This document shows, piece by piece, positions 26,495-35,206 of a stretch of 64,000 nt of DNA; positions within the stretch are counted from its first letter, which is position 1; each line of letters opens with the position of its first letter. The DNA comes from an uncultured Allosphingosinicella sp. (GTDB taxonomy: Bacteria > Pseudomonadota > Alphaproteobacteria > Sphingomonadales > Sphingomonadaceae). The DNA lies in assembly GCA_934539295.1 (NCBI GenBank), contig CAKTCN010000010.1, positions 18,074 through 82,073 of the forward strand, read 5' to 3'. A program made the position numbers and the translations under genes. A model generated the notes under the pieces. The model was not told the DNA's origin and searched no databases. It saw only the letters and a program-made list of their open reading frames with translations.

Positions 26495-27969
26495 CAGCGT
26501 GCCCGGATGAAGGCCCTGATATCGCGGCTGAGCTTCGCGCGATCCTCGTCGCGGACATACATCATGTGTCCGCTGTCATAATATTCGTAGTGGATCCGGT
26601 CCTGCGGGATGCCGGTCCGGCCGAGCGCATATTCGGCGGCGAAGAAGGGCGTTGCGAAATCGTACCAGCCCTGGCCCACGAACACCTTGAGGCCGCTATT
26701 CTCGCGCAGCGCCTTGCCGATATAGGGCGTGACATTGAGGTAGGCGTTACTGTCGCGCCCGCCCGGCAACGACCAGTCCCACGGCTGCACGCTGCCGATG
26801 GTGACGTAGGACCGGTCGGACTTGAAGCCGAGGCCGCCGCGCGCCCATTCGTTGATCGCGGCGGTATAGCCCGCATCAATGCCGTAGAAGCTGGGATCGT
26901 TGTCCGGCGTCTCGCCCGCGCTGTCATGGTCGCGGCCGGTATAGCGGCTGTCGAGCCGGCCCACGGTGAGGCCGCGGTCGCGCAGCAACTCCTTGTAAAA
27001 ACGGGCCGGTTCGACACGCAGGTCGGCCTGGTCGAGATAGCGTTCCGACAGGCCGGTGAAGCGCGACAATTCCCGGCGCACCGCTGCGCGCTCCTCCGCG
27101 CCGAGCTTCTGCCCCTTGAGCAGGGCGGTCGCATAAGGCCCGATCGCGAACTGGCGGGCTTCCTCGGCAAAGGCGGCGGGTGAGCTGCCCTGTGCCTTGC
27201 CATGGTAGAGGGCAGTCACCGCCATCGACGGCAGGTTGAGGATCGGCGACAGCTCATTGCCTTGCGTATCCGCGCCGGCTGCGAAGTCGAGCACGGTGGA
27301 GATGAGCAGGATGCCGTTCAGCGAGACGTCGTTATACTGACCCTCCAGCTGGTTCACGACCGCCGCGGCGCGCGTGGTGCCATAGCTTTCGCCGCCCAGA
27401 TATTTTGGGCTGTTCCAGCGGCCATTGTCGTTCAGCCACAGCCGGATGAACTGGGCCACGCTCTCCGCATCCTTGGTGACGCCCCAGAACTCCTTGGGAT
27501 CGGTCTTGCCGAGTGCATGGCTGAAGCCCGTGCCGACCGGATCGATGAACACGATGTCGGTGACGTCGAGCAGGCTGTCCGGATTGTCGAGGATCGGGAA
27601 GGGCGGTGCGCCGTCATCGCGTGCGTCGGACGGAACGGCCACGCGCTTGGGCCCGAATGCGCCCATGTGAAGCCACACCGATCCGGATCCCGGTCCCCCG
27701 TTGAACAGGAAAGTGACCGGCCGCGAAGGATCCCGCGGCTCCTTCACATAGGAAACGGAGAAGATGCTGGCGCGCGGCGTGCCGTCCGCGGCCTTCAGAT
27801 GCGTCTCGCTCGCCGTCGCGCTGTAGCTGATCCGCTGCCCGCCGAACGTGCCGCTATGCCGTGTCACCGACACCTGCGGCGGCGGAATGTCGGGCGTGCG
27901 CTCCGCCTCCTGCGCATGGGCGGCGGTGCTGATCGACAGGGCAAGGGCGAGCTTGAGAAGGTGACGCAT
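26494..27969 (-). CDS. Secreted S10 serine carboxypeptidase-like peptidase
   Basis: A 491-aa exported alpha/beta-hydrolase of peptidase family S10. Starting at 27969 gives a signal peptide (LLKLALALSISTAAHAQ). The substrate-binding FLFNGGPGSGSVW (about 88) and the nucleophile loop LGGESYGTTRA (about 195) are clear. The acid is probably in GWYDFATPFFA and the histidine in YDSGHMMYV near the C-terminus. It would trim C-terminal residues from peptides in the periplasm at low pH. It heads the run into sseA-metC; the functional link is unclear. Confidence 0.88.
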   Translation of the reverse strand: MRHLLKLALALSISTAAHAQEAERTPDIPPPQVSVTRHSGTFGGQRISYSATASETHLKAADGTPRASIFSVSYVKEPRDPSRPVTFLFNGGPGSGSVWLHMGAFGPKRVAVPSDARDDGAPPFPILDNPDSLLDVTDIVFIDPVGTGFSHALGKTDPKEFWGVTKDAESVAQFIRLWLNDNGRWNSPKYLGGESYGTTRAAAVVNQLEGQYNDVSLNGILLISTVLDFAAGADTQGNELSPILNLPSMAVTALYHGKAQGSSPAAFAEEARQFAIGPYATALLKGQKLGAEERAAVRRELSRFTGLSERYLDQADLRVEPARFYKELLRDRGLTVGRLDSRYTGRDHDSAGETPDNDPSFYGIDAGYTAAINEWARGGLGFKSDRSYVTIGSVQPWDWSLPGGRDSNAYLNVTPYIGKALRENSGLKVFVGQGWYDFATPFFAAEYALGRTGIPQDRIHYEYYDSGHMMYVRDEDRAKLSRDIRAFIRAR

Positions 27970-28049
27970 GACGATCCTATCGCATGCGCAACAAGGGCTG
28001 GAAAGGCCGGGGAATGACATGGGCGGCCCCAGCCACTAGATAGGCGCGC

Positions 28050-28496
28050 ATGACCCCCAAGCATCTCGGCCAGACCAGCGCCCTTCCCGCCTCTCCGGAA
28101 GAAGCGGAGCTCGATTACGTCCCCAATCCGCGGCCCGGCAAGCCGTATCTGGTGCGCTTCACGGCGCCCGAATTCACCTCGCTCTGCCCGGTCACCGGCC
28201 AGCCCGATTTCGCGCATCTGGTGATCGATTATGCGCCGGACGAGACGATCGTGGAATCGAAGTCGCTGAAGCTGTTCCTGGGCGCATTCCGCAACCATGC
28301 CGCCTTTCACGAGGATTGCACGGTCGGCATCGGCCAGCGCCTGTGGGACGAGATGAAGCCGCTATGGCTGCGCATCGGCGGCTATTGGTACCCGCGCGGC
28401 GGCATTCCCATCGACGTCTTCTGGCAATCAGGCGAACCGCCCACCGGCCTCTGGGTCCCCGCCCAGGACGTTCCCGGCTACCGCGGTCGGGGCTGA
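28050..28496 (+). CDS. queF: NADPH-dependent 7-cyano-7-deazaguanine reductase (QueF)
   Basis: QueF (148 aa, the short single-domain form) reduces preQ0 to preQ1 in queuosine synthesis. The catalytic Cys is in [13 protein letters not shown] (about 50), with the Asp within the same motif, the family motif [15 protein letters not shown] (about 73), and FHEDCTVGI. The product ends up in the anticodon of tRNAs for Tyr, His, Asn and Asp. Its stop overlaps the next start by one base (TGATG). It is divergent from the S10 peptidase gene. Confidence 0.95.
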   Translation: MTPKHLGQTSALPASPEEAELDYVPNPRPGKPYLVRFTAPEFTSLCPVTGQPDFAHLVIDYAPDETIVESKSLKLFLGAFRNHAAFHEDCTVGIGQRLWDEMKPLWLRIGGYWYPRGGIPIDVFWQSGEPPTGLWVPAQDVPGYRGRG

Positions 28497-29539
28497 TGGC
28501 GGGATCGCCAAGCATCGTCGTTCTTGGCGCAGGGTCGGTCGGGTGCTTCATCGGCAGCGCCTGGGCGGCGGCGGGACTCGATGTGGCCTTCATCGGGCGC
28601 GAGCAGGTGGCCGATGAGGTCAGGGCGCAGGGCATGCGGCTGACCGACCTGGACGGCCGCACGCTGACGGTGCCGGCCGCGGCCGTGAAATTCTCGACCA
28701 AGCCGGCGGCGCTGGCCAAGGCGGACGTGGTGCTGCTGTGCGTGAAGAGCCATGCGACCGAGACGGCGGCGCGGCAGATCGCCATCCATGGCAAGCGCAA
28801 GCCGGCCGTGATCAGCTTCCAGAACGGCGTCAGCAACGTGGACCTGATCAAGAGCGTGCTGCCGCGGCATCAGGTGATTGCGGGCATGGTGCCCTTCAAC
28901 ATCGTCCATCGCGGGCCGGGCCACTGGCACAAGAGCGTGGCGGGTGATCTGTATGCCGGCAACCACCAGGTCACCTACGACATACAAAGCCGCGTGACCG
29001 GCGGCCCCGCGCAGCTGAAGCGGGTGGAGGACATGAAGGGCCTTGCCTGGGGCAAGCTGCTCATCAACCTCAACAATGCGGTGAATGCACTGTCCGGGCG
29101 CACCTTGCTGGCGGAGTTGAAGGAGCGCGATTACCGCCGGGTGGTCGCCGCCTCTATCCTCGAGGCGCTGGAACTGCTCGGCGCGGCCGGCATCCAGCCC
29201 GCGCAGGCAGGGCCGATCCCGCCCAAGCTGCTGCCGCATGCGATCGGCGCCCCCGACTTCATCTTCAGGAACCTGCTGCTGCGCGTGCAGAAGATCGACG
29301 AAACCGCCAAGTCGTCCATGCAGGACGACCTGGCGGCGGGACGGCCGACGGAGATCGACCATCTGAACGGCGAAGTCGTCCGGCTGGCGGAAAGCATCGG
29401 CCGCGACGCGCCCGTCAATCGCGCGATCGCCGACCTGGTGCGCCAGCGCGAAGCCGGCGTCGAGCATCTGTGGAGCCCGAAGGATCTGCGGCGCTACGTG
29501 CTGGAAGGGCATCGCAGCGCGATCGGCTTCGGCTACTGA
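28496..29539 (+). CDS. Ketopantoate reductase family protein (ApbA/PanE-like)
   Basis: A 347-aa NADP-dependent 2-dehydropantoate 2-reductase family enzyme. The Rossmann motif VVLGAGSVGCFIG starts at residue 6. The central catalytic-region Lys is in GLAWGKLLINLNNAVNAL and the substrate-binding region in PTEIDHLNGEVVRLAE is typical. If it is PanE, it makes pantoate for coenzyme A, but the family includes other 2-ketoacid reductases. It overlaps queF by one base. Confidence 0.82.
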   Translation: MAGSPSIVVLGAGSVGCFIGSAWAAAGLDVAFIGREQVADEVRAQGMRLTDLDGRTLTVPAAAVKFSTKPAALAKADVVLLCVKSHATETAARQIAIHGKRKPAVISFQNGVSNVDLIKSVLPRHQVIAGMVPFNIVHRGPGHWHKSVAGDLYAGNHQVTYDIQSRVTGGPAQLKRVEDMKGLAWGKLLINLNNAVNALSGRTLLAELKERDYRRVVAASILEALELLGAAGIQPAQAGPIPPKLLPHAIGAPDFIFRNLLLRVQKIDETAKSSMQDDLAAGRPTEIDHLNGEVVRLAESIGRDAPVNRAIADLVRQREAGVEHLWSPKDLRRYVLEGHRSAIGFGY

Positions 29540-29542
29540 GGC

Positions 29543-29728
29543 TCAGTCGCCGGCATGCTCCGGCTTGCCCTTGCGCGAAGTGGAGGCGAGTTCCTCCAGC
29601 TGGGTCTCGCTCATCGACTCCACCATCTGCTTGGATGCACCCTTGAGCTTGCTCTTGGGCGTGTCGCCGCGCTTGGCGGACAGGGCTGCACCTGCAGCTT
29701 TCTGCTGCGCTCCGGACTTTGCGGGCAT
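29543..29728 (-). CDS. DUF3008 family small protein
   Basis: A 61-aa basic protein beginning MPAKSGAQQKAAGAAL and containing LKGASKQMVESMSETQLEELA, the DUF3008 pattern common in alphaproteobacteria. It is probably partly disordered, with one helix (TQLEELAS). A GGAG site lies upstream of the ATG. Role unknown. It converges on the PanE-like gene, with 3 bp between stops. Confidence 0.8.
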   Translation of the reverse strand: MPAKSGAQQKAAGAALSAKRGDTPKSKLKGASKQMVESMSETQLEELASTSRKGKPEHAGD

Positions 29729-29769
29729 GGCGTTCTCCTCTTCATGCGGAGAACCGGCGGTGGCGGAAC

Positions 29770-30006
29770 TCAGTTCCTGAACTCGAACGCGTCGCGAAAG
29801 GCGATCGACAGGACAGGGTCGCCATGCGCGTCCTCGACATCGATCCTGTCATCCAGGTGGAGGTAGCCGTGGAGGATCTGCTCGCAGGCAAGGCCGCGCG
29901 CGCCTTCGATCGCATGGTCGCGCGCCGCAGCGACATCGGGCAGTTCGACACCTTCCTCGTCCCGGGTCAGCCCTTCGCTGATGACGTGCATGAAGTAACG
30001 CGGCAT
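29770..30006 (-). CDS. DUF6894 family small protein
   Basis: A 78-aa protein starting MPRYFMHVISEGLTRDEEG, with the DxxGxxLPDVAAAR-type core here reading EEGVELPDVAAARDHA. This small, abundant rhizobial/sphingomonad family has no assigned function. It precedes the DUF3008 gene in the same direction, with 41 bp between them. Confidence 0.75.
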   Translation of the reverse strand: MPRYFMHVISEGLTRDEEGVELPDVAAARDHAIEGARGLACEQILHGYLHLDDRIDVEDAHGDPVLSIAFRDAFEFRN

Positions 30007-30082
30007 GGCGCCACCAACGTCCGGCGGGCAAGTCGTCTGCGCCGTTTATCGCAGAAAACATGTCCCCGGACGCAGAACCGCG

Positions 30083-32584
30083 TCAGAGCTGCCGCAACGC
30101 CCGCGCCGGACGGGCGGCAAGCACCGGGAGAGCGCCGCCCAGGCCCAGCACCATCGTGATGCCGGCGCCGGCAACCAGCGTGGCGAAGACCGCGCGATAA
30201 TCGGGCAGCCACTGAAATTCGAACAGGTCGGTGACGACATACCAGGCCCCGCCAAGGCCAAGCGCCAGCGACAGGGCGCCCACCGCCAGGCTGAGAATGG
30301 CATATTCGATTCCCTGCACAGCCAGCACCTGGCCGCGGGTCGCGCCGAGTGTCTTCAGGATCACGCCGTCATATGTGCGCGCCTCCCGCGCGGCGGCGAT
30401 GGCGCCGATCAGCACCGCGATGCCCGCTAGGACCGCCACCGATGCCGCCCATGCTATGGCGGTCGCCATCTGCGTCACGACGTCGCGCACCTGGCCGATC
30501 ACCTCGCCAACCTCCACCACCGATACCGATGGGAAGCGCGGCAACAACGCGCGCATGACCTGCCCTGCCCGTTCCGGCGGCATGTCGATGGTGGCCGCCA
30601 GATTGTGCGGCGCATCGGCAATGGCGTTGGGGGAGAAGACCAGCACGAAGTTGAAGCCCAAAGTCTCCCACTTCACCCGGCGGAACGAGGCAATGGTGGC
30701 GCTGCGTTCCACGCCCAGCAAGGTGTAGCCGATGCGGTCGCCGAGCTTCAGGTTCAATGCGCGAGCAAGATCCTCGTCTATAGAAACCAGGGGCGTGCCG
30801 GCATAATCTGCCGGCCACCAGCGCCCGGCCGTCACCTCGCTGCCTTGCGGCACGCCCACGGAATAGGTGAGGCCCCGCTCGCCCCGCAGCGCCCAGGCGC
30901 CTTCGGGCAGGCTCTCCAGATCGGCGACGCGGGTGTCGGCATATTGGGTGATCGTGCCGCGCAGGGTCGGCACGGTACGGACGACGGCGCCGGGCGCAAT
31001 CGTCGTAACGACCCGGCGGAAATCGGCCTCACGATCGAGCGGCACGTCGAGCGCGAACAAGGTCGGTGCCCGGTCCGGAACGGTGCGGGCGATGTTCGCG
31101 TCGATGCTGGTGCGGATCGCGGCGAGCAGCACGAAAAGCGTGAGGCCAAGGCCGAGCGCCACCACCAAGGTCGCGGTCCTGGCGCCGGGCCGATGCAGCG
31201 CGGCGATGGCGAGGCGCAGCAACGGCCGGCGCGGACGCGGCGCGGCGGCGCTGAGACGCCTCACCCCCCAACCGAATGCACCCAGAAGCATGAGGGCACC
31301 GGTCACCGCCGCGAGAAAGCCGGCGGTCAGCCAAGGCTGTTCGGCCGTGAGCAGCGCCAGCGCGGCGATGCCGGCGGCACCGCCCAGCGTCCAGGGAAGC
31401 ACCCGGGAAACCGGTGGACGGCGCATGTCGAGCGTTCCGCGCAGCAGCCCGGCCGCAGGCACCGTTCCGGCACGCACCAGCGGCGGTGCGGTAAAGGCGA
31501 GCGCGGTCAGCAGCCCATAGGCGGCCGCGAGCGCGAGCGGTCCCCAGTGGATGGAGAAACTGGGCGCAACCGGCAGCACGTCACCTGCCAGTGCGACGAT
31601 CAACGGCACGGCCGCGACCCCCGCGGCGAGCCCGAGCAGGATGCCGATGCCCGCCACCACCGCCACCTGCAGGACGTAGATGCGCGCGATGGTACCGGAC
31701 GTGGCGCCCAGAACCTTGAGCGCGGCGATGCTCTGCCGACGGGCGGCAAGGTAGGCGGTGACCCCGTTGCCGACGCCGATGCCCGCGATCACCAGTGCGG
31801 CAAGCCCGACCAGGATCAGGAACTGGCCCATGCGATCAACGAAGCGGGAGGCGCCTGGCGACGCACGCTCGTGCGTGCGCACTTCCCACCCGCCTTCGGG
31901 AAAGGCGCGCTGCCAAGCGTCCGGCACATCGTCCAGCCCGCTGCCGCCAGTCAGGCGGATGCGATACTTGCTTTCGAACAGGCTGCCCGGCTGGACCAGG
32001 CCCGTGCGCGCTATGCCGTCCATCGACAGGATGGCGACCGGGCCGAGCGTGAAGCCTTCGCTGAGGCGGTCGGGCTCGTCCCCGATCACGCCGGCAATGG
32101 TGAACCATGACGTGCCGAAACGCAGCCGGTCACCCACGCGGACTTCCAGCCGATCGACCAGCGCCTGGCCGACCCAGACGGCGTCGGCACGGGGCGCGCG
32201 AACGGTCCTGCCATCCGCCAAGGCAAGCGTCCCATAGAGAGGATAGGCGCCGTCCACGCCCTTGAGCTCGATCGGGACCGTGCGTCCATCGGGCCGCACG
32301 GCCATGGCCTGCATGCGCACGGTTTCCGAGGTGGTGCCGAGCCGCGCCATCGCGGCCCGCTCCTCCGGCACGGCAGTGCGCTGCGACACCGCAAGCTCGA
32401 TATCGCCGCCCAGGAAGGTGCGGCCACGCGCCGCCAGCTCGCCGCCGATCGCGGCCGACAGGCTGCCGATCGCCGCCAGCGCGCCCACGCCCAGGAACAG
32501 GCAGGCGAGCAGCAGCCGCAGGCCGCGGAAGCGCAGGTTGAGCTCACGCCGGGCGAGTGCCCAGGCCCGCCCCCATTCGTTCAT
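30083..32584 (-). CDS. ABC transporter permease, FtsX/YbbP family
   Basis: An 833-aa inner-membrane permease with two FtsX domains. TM1 is at about 20-45, an extracytoplasmic domain follows (about 45-250), then TM segments at about 255-420 (for example LILVGLAALVIAGIGVGNG), a second periplasmic domain and C-terminal TMs (WAASVAVLAGIAVLIGAIAAA, GAGITMVLGLGGALPVLAA). This is the YbbP architecture. Paired with the ATPase gene just upstream (ATGA overlap), it probably extracts a lipid-like or hydrophobic substrate or a lipoprotein rather than importing nutrients. The neighbouring divergent SGNH esterase matches the E. coli tesA-ybbA-ybbP arrangement. Confidence 0.9.
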   Translation of the reverse strand: MNEWGRAWALARRELNLRFRGLRLLLACLFLGVGALAAIGSLSAAIGGELAARGRTFLGGDIELAVSQRTAVPEERAAMARLGTTSETVRMQAMAVRPDGRTVPIELKGVDGAYPLYGTLALADGRTVRAPRADAVWVGQALVDRLEVRVGDRLRFGTSWFTIAGVIGDEPDRLSEGFTLGPVAILSMDGIARTGLVQPGSLFESKYRIRLTGGSGLDDVPDAWQRAFPEGGWEVRTHERASPGASRFVDRMGQFLILVGLAALVIAGIGVGNGVTAYLAARRQSIAALKVLGATSGTIARIYVLQVAVVAGIGILLGLAAGVAAVPLIVALAGDVLPVAPSFSIHWGPLALAAAYGLLTALAFTAPPLVRAGTVPAAGLLRGTLDMRRPPVSRVLPWTLGGAAGIAALALLTAEQPWLTAGFLAAVTGALMLLGAFGWGVRRLSAAAPRPRRPLLRLAIAALHRPGARTATLVVALGLGLTLFVLLAAIRTSIDANIARTVPDRAPTLFALDVPLDREADFRRVVTTIAPGAVVRTVPTLRGTITQYADTRVADLESLPEGAWALRGERGLTYSVGVPQGSEVTAGRWWPADYAGTPLVSIDEDLARALNLKLGDRIGYTLLGVERSATIASFRRVKWETLGFNFVLVFSPNAIADAPHNLAATIDMPPERAGQVMRALLPRFPSVSVVEVGEVIGQVRDVVTQMATAIAWAASVAVLAGIAVLIGAIAAAREARTYDGVILKTLGATRGQVLAVQGIEYAILSLAVGALSLALGLGGAWYVVTDLFEFQWLPDYRAVFATLVAGAGITMVLGLGGALPVLAARPARALRQL

Positions 32585-33279
32585 GCGGCACTGTCCGACG
32601 CGATGCGCCCGTCGGCCAGCGTGATCACGCGGTCGCAGCGCCGCGCGAGCGCCGGGTCGTGCGTGATGACGACCAGCGTGGCGCCCGTGGCGCTCCGGCG
32701 ATCGAACAACAGGTCCATGATGGTGGCGCCGGTTGCCGTATCGAGATTGCCGGTGGGCTCGTCGGCGAACACCAGTTCGGGTCGCCCGCCGAGCGCGCGG
32801 GCAATGGCCACCCGCTGCTGTTCACCGCCCGAAAGCTGGGCGGGATAATGATGGAGGCGATGGCCGAGGCCTACCGCCCCCAGTTCCGCCTCGGCACGCG
32901 GGAATGCGTCGGACGCGCCCGCAAGCTCCATCGGCACCGCGACATTTTCCAGCGCGGTCATGGTGGGGAGCAGGTGAAAGGCCTGGAGGACGATGCCGAT
33001 CCGGCCTCGCCTTGCCTTCGCCAGCGCGTCCTCGTCCAGCCGGCCGAAATCGAGCCCGGCGACCTCGACGACGCCGTCCGTCGCGCGCTCGAGGCCCGAC
33101 AGGATCGCCATCAACGACGACTTGCCCGAACCCGACGGGCCGAGCAGCGCGACGCTGGTGCCGCGCGCCACGTCGAGGTCGATGCCGTGCAGGATCCGGG
33201 TGGATGCCTCCCCGCTGCCGAGGGTGAGCGTGACATTGCGTGCAGCGATGACCATATCGGCAGGGTCGGCGTGGAACAT
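32581..33279 (-). CDS. ABC transporter ATP-binding protein (YbbA/LolD type)
   Basis: A 232-aa nucleotide-binding subunit. Walker A GPSGSGKSS is at about 46-54, the Q-loop in IVLQAFHLLPTM, the signature LSGGEQQRVAIARAL, Walker B ELVFADEPTGNLD and the H-loop in VVITHD. The LSGGEQQR/NLD pattern is that of the MacB/LolD group that energises FtsX-type permeases. It is the first gene of the pair and overlaps the permease start. It diverges from the esterase gene with only 15 bp between starts, so their promoters overlap the coding regions. Confidence 0.92.
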   Translation of the reverse strand: MFHADPADMVIAARNVTLTLGSGEASTRILHGIDLDVARGTSVALLGPSGSGKSSLMAILSGLERATDGVVEVAGLDFGRLDEDALAKARRGRIGIVLQAFHLLPTMTALENVAVPMELAGASDAFPRAEAELGAVGLGHRLHHYPAQLSGGEQQRVAIARALGGRPELVFADEPTGNLDTATGATIMDLLFDRRSATGATLVVITHDPALARRCDRVITLADGRIASDSAA

Positions 33280-33294
33280 GCGGGGAAGGTCGCC

Positions 33295-34005
33295 TTGAAG
33301 AACAGGTCAACCAACTATGGTGCTGCGGGGCTGCTTCTCCAAGCCCTGCTCGTTGCGGGGTGCCAACAAACTTCCGACGTGTCGCAAAACGCGGTCGCGA
33401 ATGAAGCGGCATCTGCCGCCATCGCCCCGGTGGCGGCGCCGCAAGGTCCAGAGCGTCTGGTGCTGGCGTTCGGCGACAGCCTCTACGCCGGCTACCGCCT
33501 CGACAAGGGCCAGGGCCTGCCCGAACAATTGCAGGACGACCTCAGGGAAGCCGGCATCAACGCCACGGTGGTGAATGCCGGCGTTTCGGGCGACACCACG
33601 GCGGCCGGGCGCCAGCGCCTGTCCTTCGCACTCGACAATCTGCCGAGGAAGCCGGACCTCGTCCTGCTGGGCCTCGGCGGCAACGACGCCCTGCGTCAGC
33701 TTGCCCCAGCCGAGACGCGGGCGAACATGACCGCCATGCTAGACGAGCTCAAGCGCCGCGGCATTCCGGTGGCGCTGACCGGCATGGTGGCGCCGCCGAA
33801 CCTGGGGCCGGATTATGCGGCTGCGTTCAACCCGATCTGGACGGACCTGGCGCGGGACTATGATGCGCCGCTCTACCCCTTCATCCTCGACGGCGTGATC
33901 GGCGACCGCGCGCTGATGCTGCCGGACGGGATCCATCCCAATGCCGAGGGTGTGGAGCGGATCGCGGACAAGGTGGCGTCGGTGGTGGCGGCGCGGTTGA
34001 AGTAG
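33295..34005 (+). CDS. SGNH-hydrolase esterase, lipoprotein (TesA-like)
   Basis: A 236-aa arylesterase/lysophospholipase of the GDSL type. The best start is TTG at 33295, preceded by GGGGAAGG, because it yields a clean signal with lipobox LLVAGC (Cys19). Blocks are visible: AFGDSLYAGY (Ser), GDTTAAGR with Gly, LGGNDALRQ (Asn), and the Asp/His pair in PDGIHPNAEG. E. coli TesA is soluble in the periplasm; this one is probably lipid-anchored. The conserved divergent ABC pair suggests a joint role with lipids. Confidence 0.9.
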   Translation: MKNRSTNYGAAGLLLQALLVAGCQQTSDVSQNAVANEAASAAIAPVAAPQGPERLVLAFGDSLYAGYRLDKGQGLPEQLQDDLREAGINATVVNAGVSGDTTAAGRQRLSFALDNLPRKPDLVLLGLGGNDALRQLAPAETRANMTAMLDELKRRGIPVALTGMVAPPNLGPDYAAAFNPIWTDLARDYDAPLYPFILDGVIGDRALMLPDGIHPNAEGVERIADKVASVVAARLK

Positions 34006-34012
34006 GTGCCTA

Positions 34013-34035
34013 GCCCTCCCCACAATGGGGAGGGC
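34013..34035. terminator. Bidirectional hairpin terminator
   Basis: GCCCTCCCC-ACAAT-GGGGAGGGC, a perfect 9-bp stem, lies between the convergent stops of the esterase (34005) and glpX (34045). There is no long T-run on either side. Confidence 0.65.
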
Positions 34036-34044
34036 CAAGGAATG

Positions 34045-35022
34045 TCAGCCCCGCTCGCCGCCGAGCTGGCGATGCTCGCCCTTCACCCAGCGCACGGTGC
34101 CGGTGCTGGCGCGCATCACGACGCTTTCGGTGGTGACGCAGCCCTTCTTGCGGCGCACGCCTTCCAGCAGCGATCCGTCGGTAACGCCGGTCGCGGCGAA
34201 GATCACGTCGCCCTTGGCCAGGTCGTCCACCTGATAGATGCGGTCGAGATCCTCGACGCCCCACTTGGCGGCGCGGGCACGCTCGTCGTCGTTGCGGAAG
34301 ACCAGGCGGCCCTGGAACTGCCCACCGACGCAGCGCAGTGCCGCAGCCGCCAGCACGCCCTCGGGCGCGCCGCCCTGGCCCATATACATGTCGATGGTGG
34401 TCTCGGGATCGCTGACCGAGATCACGGCGGCGACGTCGCCGTCCGGAATCAGCATCACGCCGCAACCGAGTGCGCGCAATTCCTTGATGATCGGTTCGTG
34501 GCGCGGGCGGTCGAGCACGCAGACGTTGAGCTCGGACGGCGACACGCCCTTGGCGGCGGCCACCGCCAGCGCATTCTCGCCCGGGCTCTTGGTCAGGTCG
34601 ATCACGCCCTGCGGGAAGCCCGGTCCGACCGCGATCTTGTCCATATAGACGTCGGGCGCGTTCAGCAGGTGGCCCTTTTCGGCGATCGCCAGCACGGCCA
34701 GCGAATTGGGTCCGCCCGTCGCCGTGATGGTGGTGCCTTCCAGCGGGTCGAGCGCGATGTCGATCTCGGGACCCTTGCCCAGGCCCACCTTCTCGCCGAT
34801 GAACAGCATCGGTGCCTCGTCGCGCTCGCCCTCGCCGATCACCACCGTGCCGTCGAAATAAAGCTGGTTCAGCGCGTCACGCATCGCTTCAACCGCTGCG
34901 GCATCCGCGGCCTTCTCGTCACCGCGGCCGACAAGGGCAGCGGCGGAAATGGCGGCCGCCTCCGTGACGCGCACCATTTCGAGCACGAGGACGCGGTCGA
35001 GCGTATGACTTGAAGTCGCCAT
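34045..35022 (-). CDS. glpX: Fructose-1,6-bisphosphatase class II
   Basis: GlpX (325 aa) hydrolyses fructose 1,6-bisphosphate in gluconeogenesis, using divalent metal. Family motifs are FDGTVVIGEGERDEAPM (metal Glu residues, about 55-71), DIALDPLEGTT (Asp/Glu metal ligands, about 88), ATGGPNSLAV and PDGDVAAVIS. The ATG at 35022 is the family N-terminus (MATSSHTLDRVLVLEMVRVTE). It diverges from phaC, with 184 bp between them holding both promoters. In this gene order, carbon storage and gluconeogenic genes are neighbours, though not in one operon. Confidence 0.95.
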   Translation of the reverse strand: MATSSHTLDRVLVLEMVRVTEAAAISAAALVGRGDEKAADAAAVEAMRDALNQLYFDGTVVIGEGERDEAPMLFIGEKVGLGKGPEIDIALDPLEGTTITATGGPNSLAVLAIAEKGHLLNAPDVYMDKIAVGPGFPQGVIDLTKSPGENALAVAAAKGVSPSELNVCVLDRPRHEPIIKELRALGCGVMLIPDGDVAAVISVSDPETTIDMYMGQGGAPEGVLAAAALRCVGGQFQGRLVFRNDDERARAAKWGVEDLDRIYQVDDLAKGDVIFAATGVTDGSLLEGVRRKKGCVTTESVVMRASTGTVRWVKGEHRQLGGERG

Positions 35023-35206
35023 GATAGCCGTTCATCTCCCTGTTTGGGACGGCGATAGGCGAGGCTCATGACGTTGTCGAGAATGGCCGCCATCATTATT
35101 GCTGCATCTGCTCACGCCGCGGTCCGCGGCACGCCCGGCCCGCTCGACCGCGATTGCACTTCCTCCCCCGCCGATCAGCTTCTAGGGTCGGGCGGAGGAG
35201 AATGAC